Positions 1 to 35,799 are shown, counted from the stretch's first letter. The stretch is 64,000 nt of DNA from Muraenolepis orangiensis (GCA_027704905.1 CM051020.1:21902444-21966443), one strand, 5' to 3'. Made by a program: numbers and translations. Notes: generated by a model from the letters alone, not told the origin.

Positions 1-896
1 CATTGGACTGCTTACACGTCTGTATGCGAGTGGTGTCTGTTTGCGGTGTGTTTTTTAAGTTGCAAAAGTTAAACCACTCGTCTATATTCCATGTCAATGT
101 CTGGGGGCTTTGATTTAGTAATCCTGCTTGAGACGGTCTGTTAAGGGGGAGACCTAGTCGAGCTAAGTTCACTCAAGGCTTTAAGATTCCTCTCCTGGAG
201 CCCCTGGTTCACTGCCAGGCTTAACTCTGACTTCTGTAGATGTGTGACTCCCCGGCTCCTCCATCTCTGGCTGACCTATGACCTCCGGCCCCTGATCTCC
301 CCAAGGGTCACAAAAAGTCATTAGGGTAGCAACACAATGACAACTGCAATCCATATCTATTTTCGGTTTGAAAGTGTGTTGGTATGTGGACATGTTCCAA
401 CTTTACCACTAGCTTGGTTTCCTTTTAAAACTGTCGTGCACCTTTTTGTATGTGCTGATCTTTGTCTGTTTTTAAGTGTCTAATTTTGCTATTCATGCTG
501 GAGACAATAAAATAAAAACCTAGTAACACTACAATTTATTTATATTCATTTCAATTTCCCCAGGATCAATGAGGTTATCTGCATTTAAATCTCTCACCAG
601 TCTGTCTGCACCCAGCATTGAATGACCCAGTATTCACCCTGAATCTCACTCCAATATTGTCCTCCGTTGTGGTCCAGGCAACTCAGTCTCAGTCCATGAG
701 AGCTTCTTTCCTCTCCTCGTGGTTGTGAGGTTATGAGTTGGTTCTAGCCGGGTGGAAAGAATCCCAACTTCATGGTGACACTCTGGTTGACCTACGCCCA
801 TCCCCATGTTATAGAAGGCAGTCTGGAAATAGTTGTCTACTTGGTTTTCTATTTCACATTTAGTATGTTAATGTGGAGGAGGATGAGAAAGCTGAT

Positions 897-1140
897 GAGG
901 AGGAGGAGGAGGAGGAGGAGGAGGAGGAGGAGGAGGAGGAGGAGGAGGAGGAGGAGGAGGAGGAGGAGGAGGAGGAGGAGGAGGAGGAGGAGGAGGAGGA
1001 GGAGGAGGAGGAGGAGGAGGAGGAGGAGGAGGAGGAGGAGGAGGAGGAGGAGGAGGAGGAGGAGGAGGAGGAGGAGGAGGAGGAGGAGGAGGAGGAGGAG
1101 GAGGAGGAGGAGGAGGAGGAGGAGGAGGAGGAGGAGGAGG
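897..1140. repeat. (GAG)n trinucleotide array, 244 bp
   Basis: About 81 uninterrupted GAG repeats. Open poly-Glu, poly-Arg, poly-Ser and poly-Pro frames here are shadows of the repeat. Confidence 0.97.
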
Positions 1141-2593
1141 AAACAAGCAGTTCCAGGTGTGACCTAGATCCTCCGTTTTGTTTTTGAGATGGACGTGGCA
1201 AAATGGAGGGTCAAGAAATATTGTAAAACAAGGACAAAGAATGTGTGTGTAGGAGCCATAGAGAATATATGGTTGTGTCAATGTGTGTTCATGCAGTCTG
1301 TTTTCTTTGCCTTGTCTTATTCCCGCTACCTCCCAGATATCTAGTCTCTTCTCCCAACCATTCATAGTCCTACTTTGTGGATGTCAACAAAACAAGGGCT
1401 GGGGAAACTAACGGAACAGTAGCTAAACGGATGGGTCAGAGTTCCAAAGCGGTACCGTGTTCTGGGAAGAGTAGCAGGAAGTTCTGAAGGCATACGTTTG
1501 ACAGTCATTCAGCGTCATGTGAATCCTCTACCTGAATGTTTGCAGCTACCCAAGCCCAGAGTTCTCAGGCTCAAGGCCAAGCTGAGTGCCAGACCAACTG
1601 CCAGCAGATAGAACATGCTTGTTGAAGAAGTAGTCTGCAGAAGTGAACCCCAGCCAATCCAGCGAGACTTAACTTGAAAGAGGCTGTCTGTTATGCAGTC
1701 AGTGTTGAGAAGAGCTGTGAAGACTTCCATTTAAAGATGGGGTATTACAGAAAGCCGGTTTGCCTAGTTTGGGCATACGTTTCCCTGTCAGGTCGTTACT
1801 TAAGAGACGTGTAAACAATACACTATGTTGCTTGGTTTTCCTTGAGGAATGCTGCCAGGGAAATCAGAATAGATGAAACCGAGTAGTCCGGATCCACGCC
1901 AGTTATGACGTCACCTCTTGTGACATCACAGCTCTTTAAGTTTTCCATTTGGGTCCATGCAGTAGTGTGTTAGTGATTGTGAAGAAGGCTGGGCCTACAA
2001 TTCTCCCAGCCACTAGCCTGAAGTAATTCCAAATATTCTTTGGGATAGGTTTGTTTTGGGATAGGTCTTTGTAACGGGTATTTATACGAAGGCACCGAAG
2101 CCAGTCAAAATGGCTTTAATTCAGCAGAAGATTTAATCCAAGACGCTATAACAAGTGAGGCTGAGAACAATTCAAGTTGAAGTAACTACAACTTTCTGAA
2201 TGATCAAGTAAAAAAAACATAGACAAGAGTGCAGAGTATATCTGGGATTCAGAAAGCTGTAATGCAAACAAACAGGAAATGCTGAGACGGGTCATTAGGG
2301 AGAAGGTTAAGGGGTTAGCCAGCTTCCTCCAAGGATGTTTGGGGATCCAACTGAGCCTCTTTCAGTGGGGAGTCAAACACCCAAGCCTCTTCTGGTCACT
2401 AGTGACAGAATAAGCCATCGTTACTGACCGGGTCAGAAGGCACCCAGAGAGAGGAAGTTGGCTAAATAAGGAACCTATATGTTGACACTTTTGTAAAAAA
2501 TGTAACCGGAAGGAGGTGACCTCGCCCCACCAAGGTCTCTGTCTCGCTTCCCTTCTCTGGCCAGCTGTGATGGGTGGTGCTCCCTGATAAGGA

Positions 2594-2651
2594 GGAGATC
2601 GTTCGGCCAGAACGATCTCCGAACAATTTGGTGAAAGGCGCTTTCACCAAA
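2594..2651. repeat. two adjacent perfect inverted repeats
   Basis: GGAGATCGTTC (2594-2604) pairs with 2610-2620 across a 5-nt loop. TTTGGTGAAAG (2627-2637) pairs with 2641-2651 across a 3-nt loop. Confidence 0.9.
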
Positions 2652-4262
2652 CTTTAGCATCACTGTTTCTGTAACAGCCCTCTCTTGTTTCGGAGTTCCC
2701 CTTTGTTGCTGTGGTTTAATAGTAGACCTTCTCTGTTTTTAAATGGGGTTCTGAAAATGGCCACTTCAACACTACTACTATTGTACACCCACCATGGCCA
2801 GTCCAAAAAGTCCATAGAAATGCCTTTAAGCTGTTCAAAGACCATCTCTTGGAAGTATAAGGCTGCCATCTGAATAACATTATATTATCTTGGTGTCTAA
2901 AGTTCTGCTATGTTCATTGATTGCTTGATTTGAAGGACTTTGAACATTTGTGTCATGTACAGTCACATGTCGCTCAAAAGCGTCCTCCACCTACCTACCA
3001 GGGGATCGAACCTGCGCACTGCTACTGTTCTCCAAGCCGCACCTTAATTTGTGTAGATGAGGTCATCGAGTTTCTGGTTGTTTTTTTTTCTCCAAAGGAA
3101 AATCAGCGGCTGACAATGGAGAAGGAAATGGCCGGCAACTAAAATGATTGCTGGCATTTTTCAAACAATTGTAGCCCTAAGTGGGTCACACAGCAGTCAG
3201 AAGGCAACCTGCATCGGACCTATCCCTCTTTTCAGCATCTGTACTTTGAGATATAATACAATATAATATGCTTTGACGTCCATTTGTCTAGATGTGTATG
3301 TGATTAAGTAATCCATTAACCGTTCCTGAATTACATTCCTAATCCTGTTCAGAAAGGGATCTAAATAAATCCAGTCATTTTTTCTTCATTATCCAATATT
3401 TGCTTCTTTAAAAAAAAGAAATAAGAATAGTTTTTTATGTTTTTTTGTTTTTTTAGGGAAGACAGAATAAGATGCTGCCCGTCCGGGCCAAGCTAAAAGA
3501 GATCACAAGCTCAGCTGGGCACTGGATGACAAGGCTCTTCAATGATTGAACCAGTCGATGGGTCTTTTTCACATAGTAGGCATTAGTAGTGCATTGTATA
3601 TTATATGCATGCTTGCTTTGATAAAATGCACTCTCCTCTACTCAGTCTCTACAGTTATAAATAACAATACCACATTTCTATTACATTTTGTACATTCCAT
3701 ATTGTGGAAAGTACAATATTGCAAGAGGAGTCTATGTACCCACCTCTCCGCTTGAGTCATTTATTTCACAATACTGCATGAAGTATGGAGGAACATAAGT
3801 ATGTGCTGACATACATGGTATACATACTTGATGCTACTGAAATGTTCTCCAATAAAATGGCATAGTATATGAGACAATAGTACATGAGAGGTCGGTAGAG
3901 AGTGGAGCAGTACGTGGAGAGAACAGTATACAGACGGTATACGACTAAACACACTACACATACTCAAGATGAGAACGCACTCTAGAAAAAGTATGAGTAC
4001 ATAGTGATAGCGTATGGAAGCAGACAAGAGAACACGGTACAGTACAGGACCAGGACCCCTGGGAGGTCCAGCGCTTTGGTATGAATGGAATCCTCTGTTG
4101 GGGTCTTCCCTGCTCAGAGGAGAAAGTCTCTGCTTCTTCTTTATGAACTGGTCTTAGCTGGACTCGCTCTCCCAAGGAGACATTGAAGGGGGGGTAGGGG
4201 TAGATGTTCCAGACCTCTCTGACCAAGTAGGGGAGGAGGCCTGCCCTGTCCTCTTTAGCTAG

Positions 4263-4388
<126 letters not shown>

Positions 4389-5169
4389 AGGCATACACCT
4401 GCAAAGATTCACACATAGCCACTGTGTGTGGCATTTGGCGTTTTCCCAAGGGTAGTTTCATTAAGCAAAAGGCCCTTCTCTCTTCCATTCTCCCTAAAGA
4501 CATTCTGTTAGGCTCAGGGGTCTGAGAGTGAAGTCCCAGCGTTGGCAACAAGTGAGCACTGGGCTTCTTTCTCTAAAGCTTCCAATCCCCTCTGCAAAAA
4601 GTTCAGACTTGGACTTCAGCAGTTAGTCTAAATAACTTGCTGTCAGGTCAGTGGTCCACACCGGGAACACATGGTGGTACGCGCATGAATGACTATCTGA
4701 TTATTCGTGGCTTCTACGAAAACTCACCAAATCTCGCGGGAACACTGCAACTCACATGGCAGGGGGCCACCCTGCAGAGCTACGGCACTCTGTCATTCAG
4801 CTGTAGCACCGCCCGCTGACTCAAGGTCCCCGGAGGGAGGAACAACCGGGTTGTTGGACATTACCAAACATCATATTGTGTGTTTACCTTTTATAGTCAG
4901 TGTCTGAGTAGAAATTGTGTGTTTTTAGACACCCCATGTCGCTTTTCTTAGTGGATGAGATCGTCATACATCGGTGTGCCCTATTTCGGGTGTGCTTGTG
5001 CCGTTACACCAGAACTTAACACCAGTAATGTGAATACATCTTATGCAAGGGAAATGGGCACAATGGATTGGCCCGCATTTTGCTGCCTGCTCCTATTCCG
5101 ACATTAATTTCATTCGGTTGAATTACCGACATGGGCTGCATGTAAAGGAACTGGGAAGGGGCTTATGTC

Positions 5170-5310
5170 GGAATATGTGAGGGGTTATTGTGTGTTTTTA
5201 TGGTGGAATATGTGAGGGGTTATTGTGTGTTTTTATGGTGGAATATGTGAGGGGTTATTGTGTGTTTTTATGGTGGAATGTGTGAGGGGTTATTATTGTT
5301 TTTATGTTCT
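5170..5310. repeat. 35-bp minisatellite, about 4 copies
   Basis: Units starting at 5170, 5205, 5240 and 5275, each beginning GGAATATGTGAGGGGTTATT; the last is diverged. Confidence 0.9.
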
Positions 5311-5319
5311 TAATATACA

Positions 5320-5500
5320 CCGCATCGCGGTTCGATCCCCCGTCGGCACTTCCTAGCAAAAGTGTTGAGGTGTCCTTGAGACACCTTGAGACACCCTAAC
5401 CCTGACGTGCTGGCTCCTTGCATGGCTGACTCCGGCGTCAGTGGATGAATGTATGAATGGGTGAATGTGAGGCTTTAGATAAAAGCGCTATATAAATGTA
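5320..5500 (+). mobile_element. tRNA-derived SINE, 5'-truncated
   Basis: Starts near a B-box-like GGTTCGATCCCC, continues with AGGTGTCCTTGAG and ends with GATAAAAGCGCTATATAAAT. Shares its body with the fuller copy at 25308. It lies about 70 nt upstream of an abi1 exon. Confidence 0.7.
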
Positions 5501-5568
5501 GTCCACAATATGGTTTCCTGAATCTCTCTTTCTCTCTCGCTCTCGCTCTTCTCCCCCCCCCCTGACAG

Positions 5569-22029
<16,461 letters not shown>

Positions 22030-22335
22030 GCTAGCCGCACACCGCCAGCTTGCCATGTTTGCTGGCGGACGCCAGTAAGCAATGTTGGCTACCAGCTTGC
22101 CAACGGTAGTTAGCTATGTTAGCTAGTGGGCGGCAGTTAACGATGCCAGTTAGCGACGGGAGCTCGTCGCGCCAATGCGTGATGGCGGCATATTTATTGA
22201 TACCACAATTACGGTCTGAGCTCTGAGACCCACTGCCGCCAGGTCCAACCCCTCCCCCTCCCCCCTCAACGTATACATAGGCACAACGTTTAGCAGCTTT
22301 TCTTTTTGATATCACCGTGTTATTGCCCCTTAACA

Positions 22336-22341
22336 AATAAA
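22336..22341 (+). terminator. abi1: abi1 polyadenylation signal
   Basis: AATAAA about 307 nt after the stop codon, followed by an A-rich run. It is the first canonical hexamer downstream on this strand. The 3' end itself was not observed. Confidence 0.6.
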
Positions 22342-24546
22342 TTTATTAAAAAAAAGTTTATGGATATAGTTTATTTTGAGGTTTTCGTACCGGGGGAAGG
22401 GGAACTGTACGATGGATGGTGTTAACGGTCTCATTCCAAGGCCGTTCTGCAACCCACGCTGCAGAACATCAAGGACTTTACCAACGACAGATTCCTGATG
22501 TGTTCTCCGAATGAACAGACTGGGTCATGTTTCCCGCCATTATGGGATTTCCGGGTTGGTCCAGTAAGCCAAGTCCACATATGGGTAAAGATGGTTCCTT
22601 AAAACACAGGTTTTACGGAGCTAAACTTGGGGCTGTGAATATTAATACATCTGACAATTTAAAGTAAACACAATTCCAGATATCGACGTCAACACGCAGC
22701 GCTGACGGATTTGCATATGCTTGTTTATGCGAATCATTCAGCGTGGCTGAACATAACTCTCCGTGTTGTTAACGTGGCAGGACTTTTCACTTTGTAAACC
22801 TGAATGCACTCTTAATTTGGTAGTTCTCTAATCCAATGTAAATCGAGAGGCGGGTTTCTGTCGTGGTTAATCCACGGCCTGCCCATCACACCAGGCTGTG
22901 ATCTAATCCACCGCCAAACTAATACCAACCAATAGATCTGGTTTATTATATCCTGAAGGTAAATTACACCAGAAATTCACATTATGGTGTGAAGGCATGC
23001 AATATAAAAATTCATGAAATGTATTACTGTTGTCAATATATACAAATTGATTAGTTTTTCTTACTGTTTTCTTGTACTGTCCAAATCACTGAATTGTTTA
23101 GAATTTTTAATAAGAACTTTTCTTCAGGGCTCCGGTTTTTAAAATGCCGATTATTTTTTGTTGTTTGGTTCAGAACGTGGAGTCCCTCTACAGGACAATA
23201 TCTCAGCTTCACACCTTGTTTATAACTTTTTACTTGTCATAAATCCATGGAAAGGTTAAAGTCTGGAGGCCTATTAAATAATGTGTGCCGGTTGATTGTG
23301 GGGAGAAACCGGGTGTTTCCTGTCTCTGCTTTCCCCCCAGATCCTTAACCTGACCGGAACTAATCAACCTAATCTAATACCTACACCAAACCTTCTTTAA
23401 AATAATCTTTGGTTAATTTCAATCTCATCTTTGTAAGTTTCCATGGAGAATGCATTACTAGTGTGTATACATAAGATTTATGGCTAGAGATGAGTCCCAT
23501 ATATCTTCCCTTGGCATTGTATATATTACCTGTTAACTGAAAACTTAATGTACAGTCTTTTATAATAAACCATTCTGTGTACAACATGCCGGCCAAGAAA
23601 CACACTGGACTTTTAAAAAAAATCTCTTTAATGCGAGTACATGGTTGTTGGTGGATGTTAAGGCCTTAGCTGTCACAGACCAGAACAGTTTGGATTTATA
23701 CATAAGTTCACATTTCAGCCTGACGGTGAGGACGGTGGAACAACTCCAGGTTCAGTCCCGTTCAAGTCTGTGACCGTGTTTTCCCATCTGAAGGGTTTCC
23801 ACTTAAATTACCCTTCTGGATGAGCCACTATTTAGCAAATCCAGAGGGTTGTGGGGAAAGTCCGGCATTGGATTATTTCTGTCTGGACCTGGAGTGTGAA
23901 CCGTCACATAAAACACACAAAACAATGATTCCCTTCCAACTGATGTGGAATTCCATAGATTCTGACTGACCACAGCCCGTGGCTAGCACTAGCTGTGTTC
24001 TAGTCAACAGCTCTATTAGCGCGAGGTAGCTGCTCAGTACAGAATACACTCGACAGCCTTGGGTGACGCAGGAGTTCTGTGTTGTTCAGCGCTAGTGACT
24101 CAAATTCATTGGTTGATTCTGCCACTGTGACAGGAGTGTAAACCGCCTGTTTTTATAAATATAATATACAGTATACTTTGCATAATGTTGATTTGTTTGG
24201 GCAAAAACGGTGAAGCCGGCAAAGTAAAACGACAGACAGAGCCCCAGCTGTTTAGTTTCTCTTTGGCAGTAAACTCCCTGCCACCATGAGGTCATCGCTG
24301 TGGCACTCCGGGATGGGACAGTTTAGAGTAGCACCGATGCCGGCAACCAGGATCCGTCGCCACGGCAGCTGAAAAAATAAACAAAGCAGGAACCACTTTC
24401 TCCACAACCACCACCAACAATAATCATCATCTTTAAGGTCAGTCCAGCCAATCCCCAAGCAGGACCCAACCTCCTAGGGGGGGCGGGGCTTGAGTTGTCC
24501 AGGTAGCAGCTGCCTGAAGGGGGCGGAGCCAGGGAGACGTCCGGGC
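22342..24546. other. abi1-pdss1 intergenic DNA (convergent 3' ends)
   Basis: Nothing gene-like was seen. The right edge (24480-24546) is GC-rich with GGGGGCGGAGCC-type sequence in what must be the pdss1 3' UTR. No clear AATAAA was found for pdss1. Confidence 0.5.
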
Positions 24547-31292
<6,746 letters not shown>

Positions 31293-31299
31293 CACAGGG

Positions 31300-31380
31300 C
31301 GGAGGGCGGAGAGGTTACCAGACGCACACAGGAACCGGAAACGTGTACTAGTGTCTGTGACGTAGGCGGACTCGGACGTT
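31300..31380 (-). promoter_or_regulatory. pdss1: probable pdss1 promoter/5' UTR region
   Basis: Just upstream of the exon 1 ATG on the - strand are a CRE-like CTACGTCAC (around 31356-31364), an ETS-like TTCCGGTT and repeated CCGCCC. There is no TATA box. This looks like a housekeeping promoter, assigned from motifs only. Confidence 0.35.
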
Positions 31381-31381
31381 T

Positions 31382-31610
31382 AGATTAGATTAGATTCACA
31401 TGTATTGTCATTGCAGCTCAAGTACAGTACATAGAAAATAATTTAGCATCTAACCAGAGTGAAAATGTTACAGTAAAAGGCATGGTTATATATAATGTTG
31501 TTGAATAATATGTAAAATATGTAAAAACGAAGTCTACTAAAAAAAAATACTTCTAAAAACAGGTATACAATTCATTCTAGAGTAGGTATGAGATATGGTA
31601 TGAGTTGGTT
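31382..31610 (+). repeat. dispersed repeat, LINE 3'-UTR-like (copy 2)
   Basis: Related to 11525-11720 in block order (TATTGTCATTGCAGCTCAAG, AACCAGAGTGAAAATGTTAC, GAAGTCTACT, GTATGAGATATGG). Upstream of pdss1. Confidence 0.6.
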
Positions 31611-31682
31611 TAAATGGCGAAGTGTATGGTTGTAGCATACTTTTCAAGTTTTATGAGCTCTATTGTTGAACATAAAATACCC

Positions 31683-32536
31683 TATGGGTGGTTTTCACCC
31701 ACGTGACTAAGTCCTTGACAACGGTTGCTATCCGCCATGTTGGAGCCCCTCGAACGTAAACACCGAGTCACAACACAGACGATCGAGTGAAGAAAACGAT
31801 GGTTCATTGGGTTATAGTTGGGTTATAGTTGGCTGTGGAAGTAAAAGGACGGCGTAGGACTATTCCGTATACCTTCTGTTATTCATAATCAAGGTGAAGA
31901 GTTCGAAACACTGAAGAGAGAAGAGAAGCAACAACTAAAGACGTCCTGAAGAGAGTTTGCAGTAAGCATTTGGTTTGGGGCCAGCCCGCTATGAACTGGG
32001 ACAGATGAAATGTGGACTGGAAACCTACGCTTAACCTCGGGAAATGACTAACATAATAATATATATAGCAACACGCTACTATATAATACATTATAGTTAT
32101 AGATATATAGCAACATGCGTCTATATAATAATAGTTTCCTTGTACAGAGGCTACGAACCCGGACACCATTTGGTTAAATGCCTCCAAGCTTTTCTAGGCC
32201 TTAAATGGCTGTTTGGTGTAACGGCTGGTCTCCAAAACCCTCAGGGTCCAACTGATCGGGATACTAGCGGGGTCCACACCAAACAGCGATATCTTTTGTA
32301 AATATCTCCTCTTTATATGGATTTTGAGGCATTTTGTGTACTCAGGAAGCACTGGGATATCTTTAGCTAGATATTCCAAGTTATTTCTGTGAAAGATCCA
32401 TAAAAAAGTAGAAAGGAACGTGAGAGCTAGATACAAATGGCTTATGTTTACATAGATTTTAACACTGCAAGGGGCTCCAACATGGCCGACACCCAGATAT
32501 AGACAGCCCTCTGATGTCATCTGAAAACCACCCATT
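31683..32536 (+). mobile_element. P-element/THAP-like DNA transposon remnant with inverted ends
   Basis: The left end TATGGGTGGTTTTCA and the reverse complement of the right end CAATGGGTGGTTTTCA match, and inner copies of CCATGTTGGAGCCCCT (31735-31751 and 32467-32485) are also inverted. A decayed THAP domain follows the left end: MVHWVIVG at ~31799, GCGSKRTA, then RVCSKHLVWGQPAMNWDR near 31960 and NVDWKPTLNLG. Stops interrupt it. About 855 bp, so heavily deleted. Confidence 0.65.
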
Positions 32537-32575
32537 GTTTGAAAGCAATAGTATAACCTCTCTGTTTTTGAATGG

Positions 32576-32790
32576 GTGCCTATGGGAATTTGGGTTCATC
32601 AAGAAGTGCAATTTGCATATTGTCAGAACAGATCCACGGACGACGCAATTGCCATGGCCCTCCACACTGCCCTTTCCCACCTGGAGGGAAAGAACTGTTA
32701 TGTGCGAATGCTGTTTGTGGACTACAGCTCAGCGTTCAACACGATAGTTCCTGCCAAGCTCGACACCAAGCTTAGAGGTCTAGGCGTGCC
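32576..32790 (+). mobile_element. LINE reverse-transcriptase fragment (+)
   Basis: In one frame: CQNRSTDDAIAMALHTALSH then YVRMLFVDYSSAFNTIVPAK and LDTKLRGLGVP. FVDYSSAFNTI is the RT motif around the first catalytic aspartate of non-LTR elements common in fish. Truncated on both sides. Confidence 0.8.
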
Positions 32791-33423
32791 CCCACGGGAG
32801 AGGAGCTACGGAAACCCAGGAGGTACAACAAATCGGGAAATACACAAAAGGCGTTTCCACAGGAAACATTGACAAAATAAAACAACTTTACATAAAATTC
32901 ACACACACACACTCGCAATCCACCCAGAGCCTGCCTGTAGGGTGGTCATGTGCCTTGTCCAGATATTCTGTGATAGCAGTCTGTGGTCCATCTTTCAGAA
33001 GATCTTGGAGGAGGAAAGCAACAAGCATTCGATATGCACGCAGTGCATTTGTCAGGATCTGCCATTAGGATGTTGGTGATGCCACTAAATGCCACTGTAA
33101 ACAGTGCTTCCATGCCAGAAGCATTCCTTAACGTTCCAATACAGCCAAGGAATGATATCAGAGCGTGCATCATGCCGGGATGGATGGTGACTTCCATCGC
33201 ACTGGGTCACTCCTCTGGATAGGGCACGCCCTGATGTAGAGCTGCAGATCCAGTGTGGTGTGTGTATACTTCATGCCAAAGCTCTTCAGTGATTTCTCAA
33301 TTGCAATCCATTCTCAAGGTAGGCGAGGGTTGTCTGCCTATAAGGGGCCAAACACTACAATAGTTTTAGGCTTGATGGTGGTCTGAGATTTTCTGTCTTC
33401 ACATGCATTATAGCCTGTCCAGT

Positions 33424-34120
33424 AGGGCCCAACCAAAGATGTTCCTGGTCGACCAATGGTCGTCATTGAAGGACATTAGTCGACTAATGATGGTCAGTGT
33501 AGGACATTAGTCGACTAATGATCGTCAGTGAAGGACATTAGTCGACTAATGATGGTCAGTGTAGGACATTAGTCGACTAATGTGTGGACTAAAGGTGCAC
33601 ATGCGCATGCATTAAACAAGCCGCATGTTTAACGACTCCGGCAAGACTGTCTGAACATTTAGTTAATTTATTTCAACACAACACAGCATATAACATCAAC
33701 ATCACACAACGTATGAACTTTTAAAACCAACCAACTTATAAAACAATCTTTTGTTAAAAAACTAAATTGAAACTATATTTTTCGTTTTTTTTAACAATGT
33801 AAAATAGATATCAATTATATAAACAAACAAATAAATAAATAATAGGCTTAAGGCTCCGTGTCTTGCTCACAATGAAGCCGGCTTTTGAAAATATGTGCTC
33901 CGATGGAGTGGATGAGGAAGGGATGGCGTGGATGAGGAAGGGATGGAGTGGATGAGGAAGGGATGGAGTGGATGGAGTGGATGTGTTTAGCTGCTCTGGC
34001 AAGCTTAGGATAGCGTTCATCATTAATTTCTTATTGATATCTCCTGCTGCTTTCCCCTTTGCTTCTTTGGGGCGATTAACCTTTGGTCGACTAATAATTA
34101 CTTTTAAGTGAGTTAGTTAA
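33424..34120 (-). mobile_element. hAT transposon remnant
   Basis: On the - strand at 33811-34023, STPSEHIFSKAGFIVSKTRS resembles the hAT C-terminal dimerisation domain. The flanks carry GTCGACCAATGG and GGTCGACTAATAAT, and a 31-bp palindromic tandem repeat lies at one end. Exact termini not determined. Confidence 0.55.
33471..33595. repeat. 31-bp tandem repeat with 16-bp palindrome
   Basis: CATTAGTCGACTAATG, a perfect palindrome, at 33474, 33505, 33536 and 33567. Confidence 0.92.
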
Positions 34121-34418
34121 TAACTTGAAAGTTAGTGAGAATTCCTAAATGCAAAGTTAGTGGCAGTTAATAACTTTAAAGTTGAAAGGAGCTCCTAGTT
34201 AGCTGGTGACTAACTAGCACACCAACACTGCTAAACACTGTTTAAACTACTGCAAATACGACGTCCTGTAACACAAACATCTCTATGGATTCATAGCGGG
34301 AGATGGTGCTTGTTGCAGACAATATAATGAATGATATAATGAATTGATTTATAGCTTGTTATAATGTTGTTGTCATGACTTAAAAGGTTAACAAAGTTTA
34401 GTTTGGCCACAGACGAGA

Positions 34419-34614
34419 CAATAGGCCTATGTCACACTTCCTGCTTCCGGAGCCTTAAAAATCGCAGAGCAGTGTACTCTTACTTCCGGTAGTTACTCTA
34501 TACGTGACAAACTACAGCCGCCTCCTCTCCTCTCTGTTATTGTAGTGTACCGGCTGCTCAACGTCTAAACACAGACAGCCCTACCTCAGTTTACACCATT
34601 ACCCAAAGACAAAC
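34419..34614 (+). repeat. ~195-bp dispersed repeat, copy A
   Basis: Nearly identical to 62667-62868: CAATAGGCCTAT, CACACTTCCTGCTTCCGGAG, CTTACTTCCGGTAGTTACTC, ACAAACTACAGCCGCCTCC, ACCATTACCCAAAGACAAAC. Confidence 0.9.
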
Positions 34615-34795
34615 TCCTCCTTGTGTCTCATGTGAGGCTGATGAGGAGGATGAAGGTCCCTGGTTTCATGTTCTCAGGGGTAGCGCGTATGTCTACAGTT
34701 TGCACTTTGACAAGGAGAGCATATACGGCTCGAAAAGTGGGCGGAATAGGCTAATAATGTCGGGTATGTGTATGATTAAAAGCACTGGTCCCAAG

Positions 34796-35130
34796 TAGGG
34801 CTGGGCGATATGGACCAAAAATCATATCCTGGTATTTTTAGGCTGCATCGCGATATACGATATATATCGGTATTTTATACAAATTCGGTTTTAACTCCAT
34901 GCCAAGTATGTCACAAGCACTTTTATTTTAAGACAACTCATATTCACAAGAATAACAGGCATTCTCTTTTAGAAAATATACAGCTGCACACTACATATTA
35001 ACACGTAAATGAAAAGGTACATTGAAATAATCAAATTCCATCAAATAAATCGCCTATATTAAATACATAGGCATACCTCTGTTCCTACACAAAATCGCCT
35101 TTGTTATATGGCGATATATCCAGATAGAGC
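34796..35130. mobile_element. hAT-like non-autonomous element
   Basis: Begins TAGGGCTGGGCGATATGG with CGATATACGATATATATCG, a widespread fish hAT terminal type. The right side has ATATGGCGATATATCC in inverse orientation but is degraded, so the end is approximate. Confidence 0.5.
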
Positions 35131-35799
35131 CACAAGACACAATGTCGGGGAATTGTATGATTCTGATTTAGACTTCTTCACTGTAGTGTTCATTCACTAG
35201 TTGAACCACATCGTCTGGACCGACTTTTGGAAGGTTATGCAGCGACGTTGTCCAGCGATAACTGTCCTCCATGGTGAATGGGTCACAATGTGCCGTGATA
35301 TATTTACTTTTTTCTTCTGTCAACAATAATGAAGTTGAGGCGGACCTCTGCTGGACGACTGAGGAACTACAACTCGTTACAATTACAAAACACACGCCAG
35401 TGGTGTTGTGACCACCATCAGAATCAAAAGCTGTACTTTATTTCATCAATAAATTGACTACACACGCATCATACTGCTGGAGGGAATGGGAGTAAGCATT
35501 CCATTGTACAAAAGTCAAAGTCAAACCCTGTCCCTAACACTTCGCTATCGAACACGCTATCTTTTTGGAGCATTATTACTAAATAAAAAAGCCCACACTC
35601 AAGTTACATACACATTTGACATGTTAGTTGAATTGACCCAAGATCCTCTCTGTCCCTTAGACACCAACAGCACAGGAGGGTTAACTGTTCACTGCAAAGA
35701 CATGTGTACTTTGATGGTTTCCCTTCTTTCCCTCCCCGGGACGGAGGCGCTTCTCCTCTCTATAGTCAGCAGGGTTCAAGGGTTCAGAGTTCGTATGTT

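Noticed and set aside
772..1365. Long ORFs of poly-Arg, poly-Glu, poly-Ser and poly-Pro
   Set aside because: All are six-frame readings of the (GAG)n array, with no conserved flanks.
35168..35395. 75-codon - strand ORF with YRWTTSLHNLPKVGPDDVVQ
   Set aside because: Looks like a transposon- or repeat-borne fragment next to hAT remnants, but I could not name the family, so it is not annotated as a gene.
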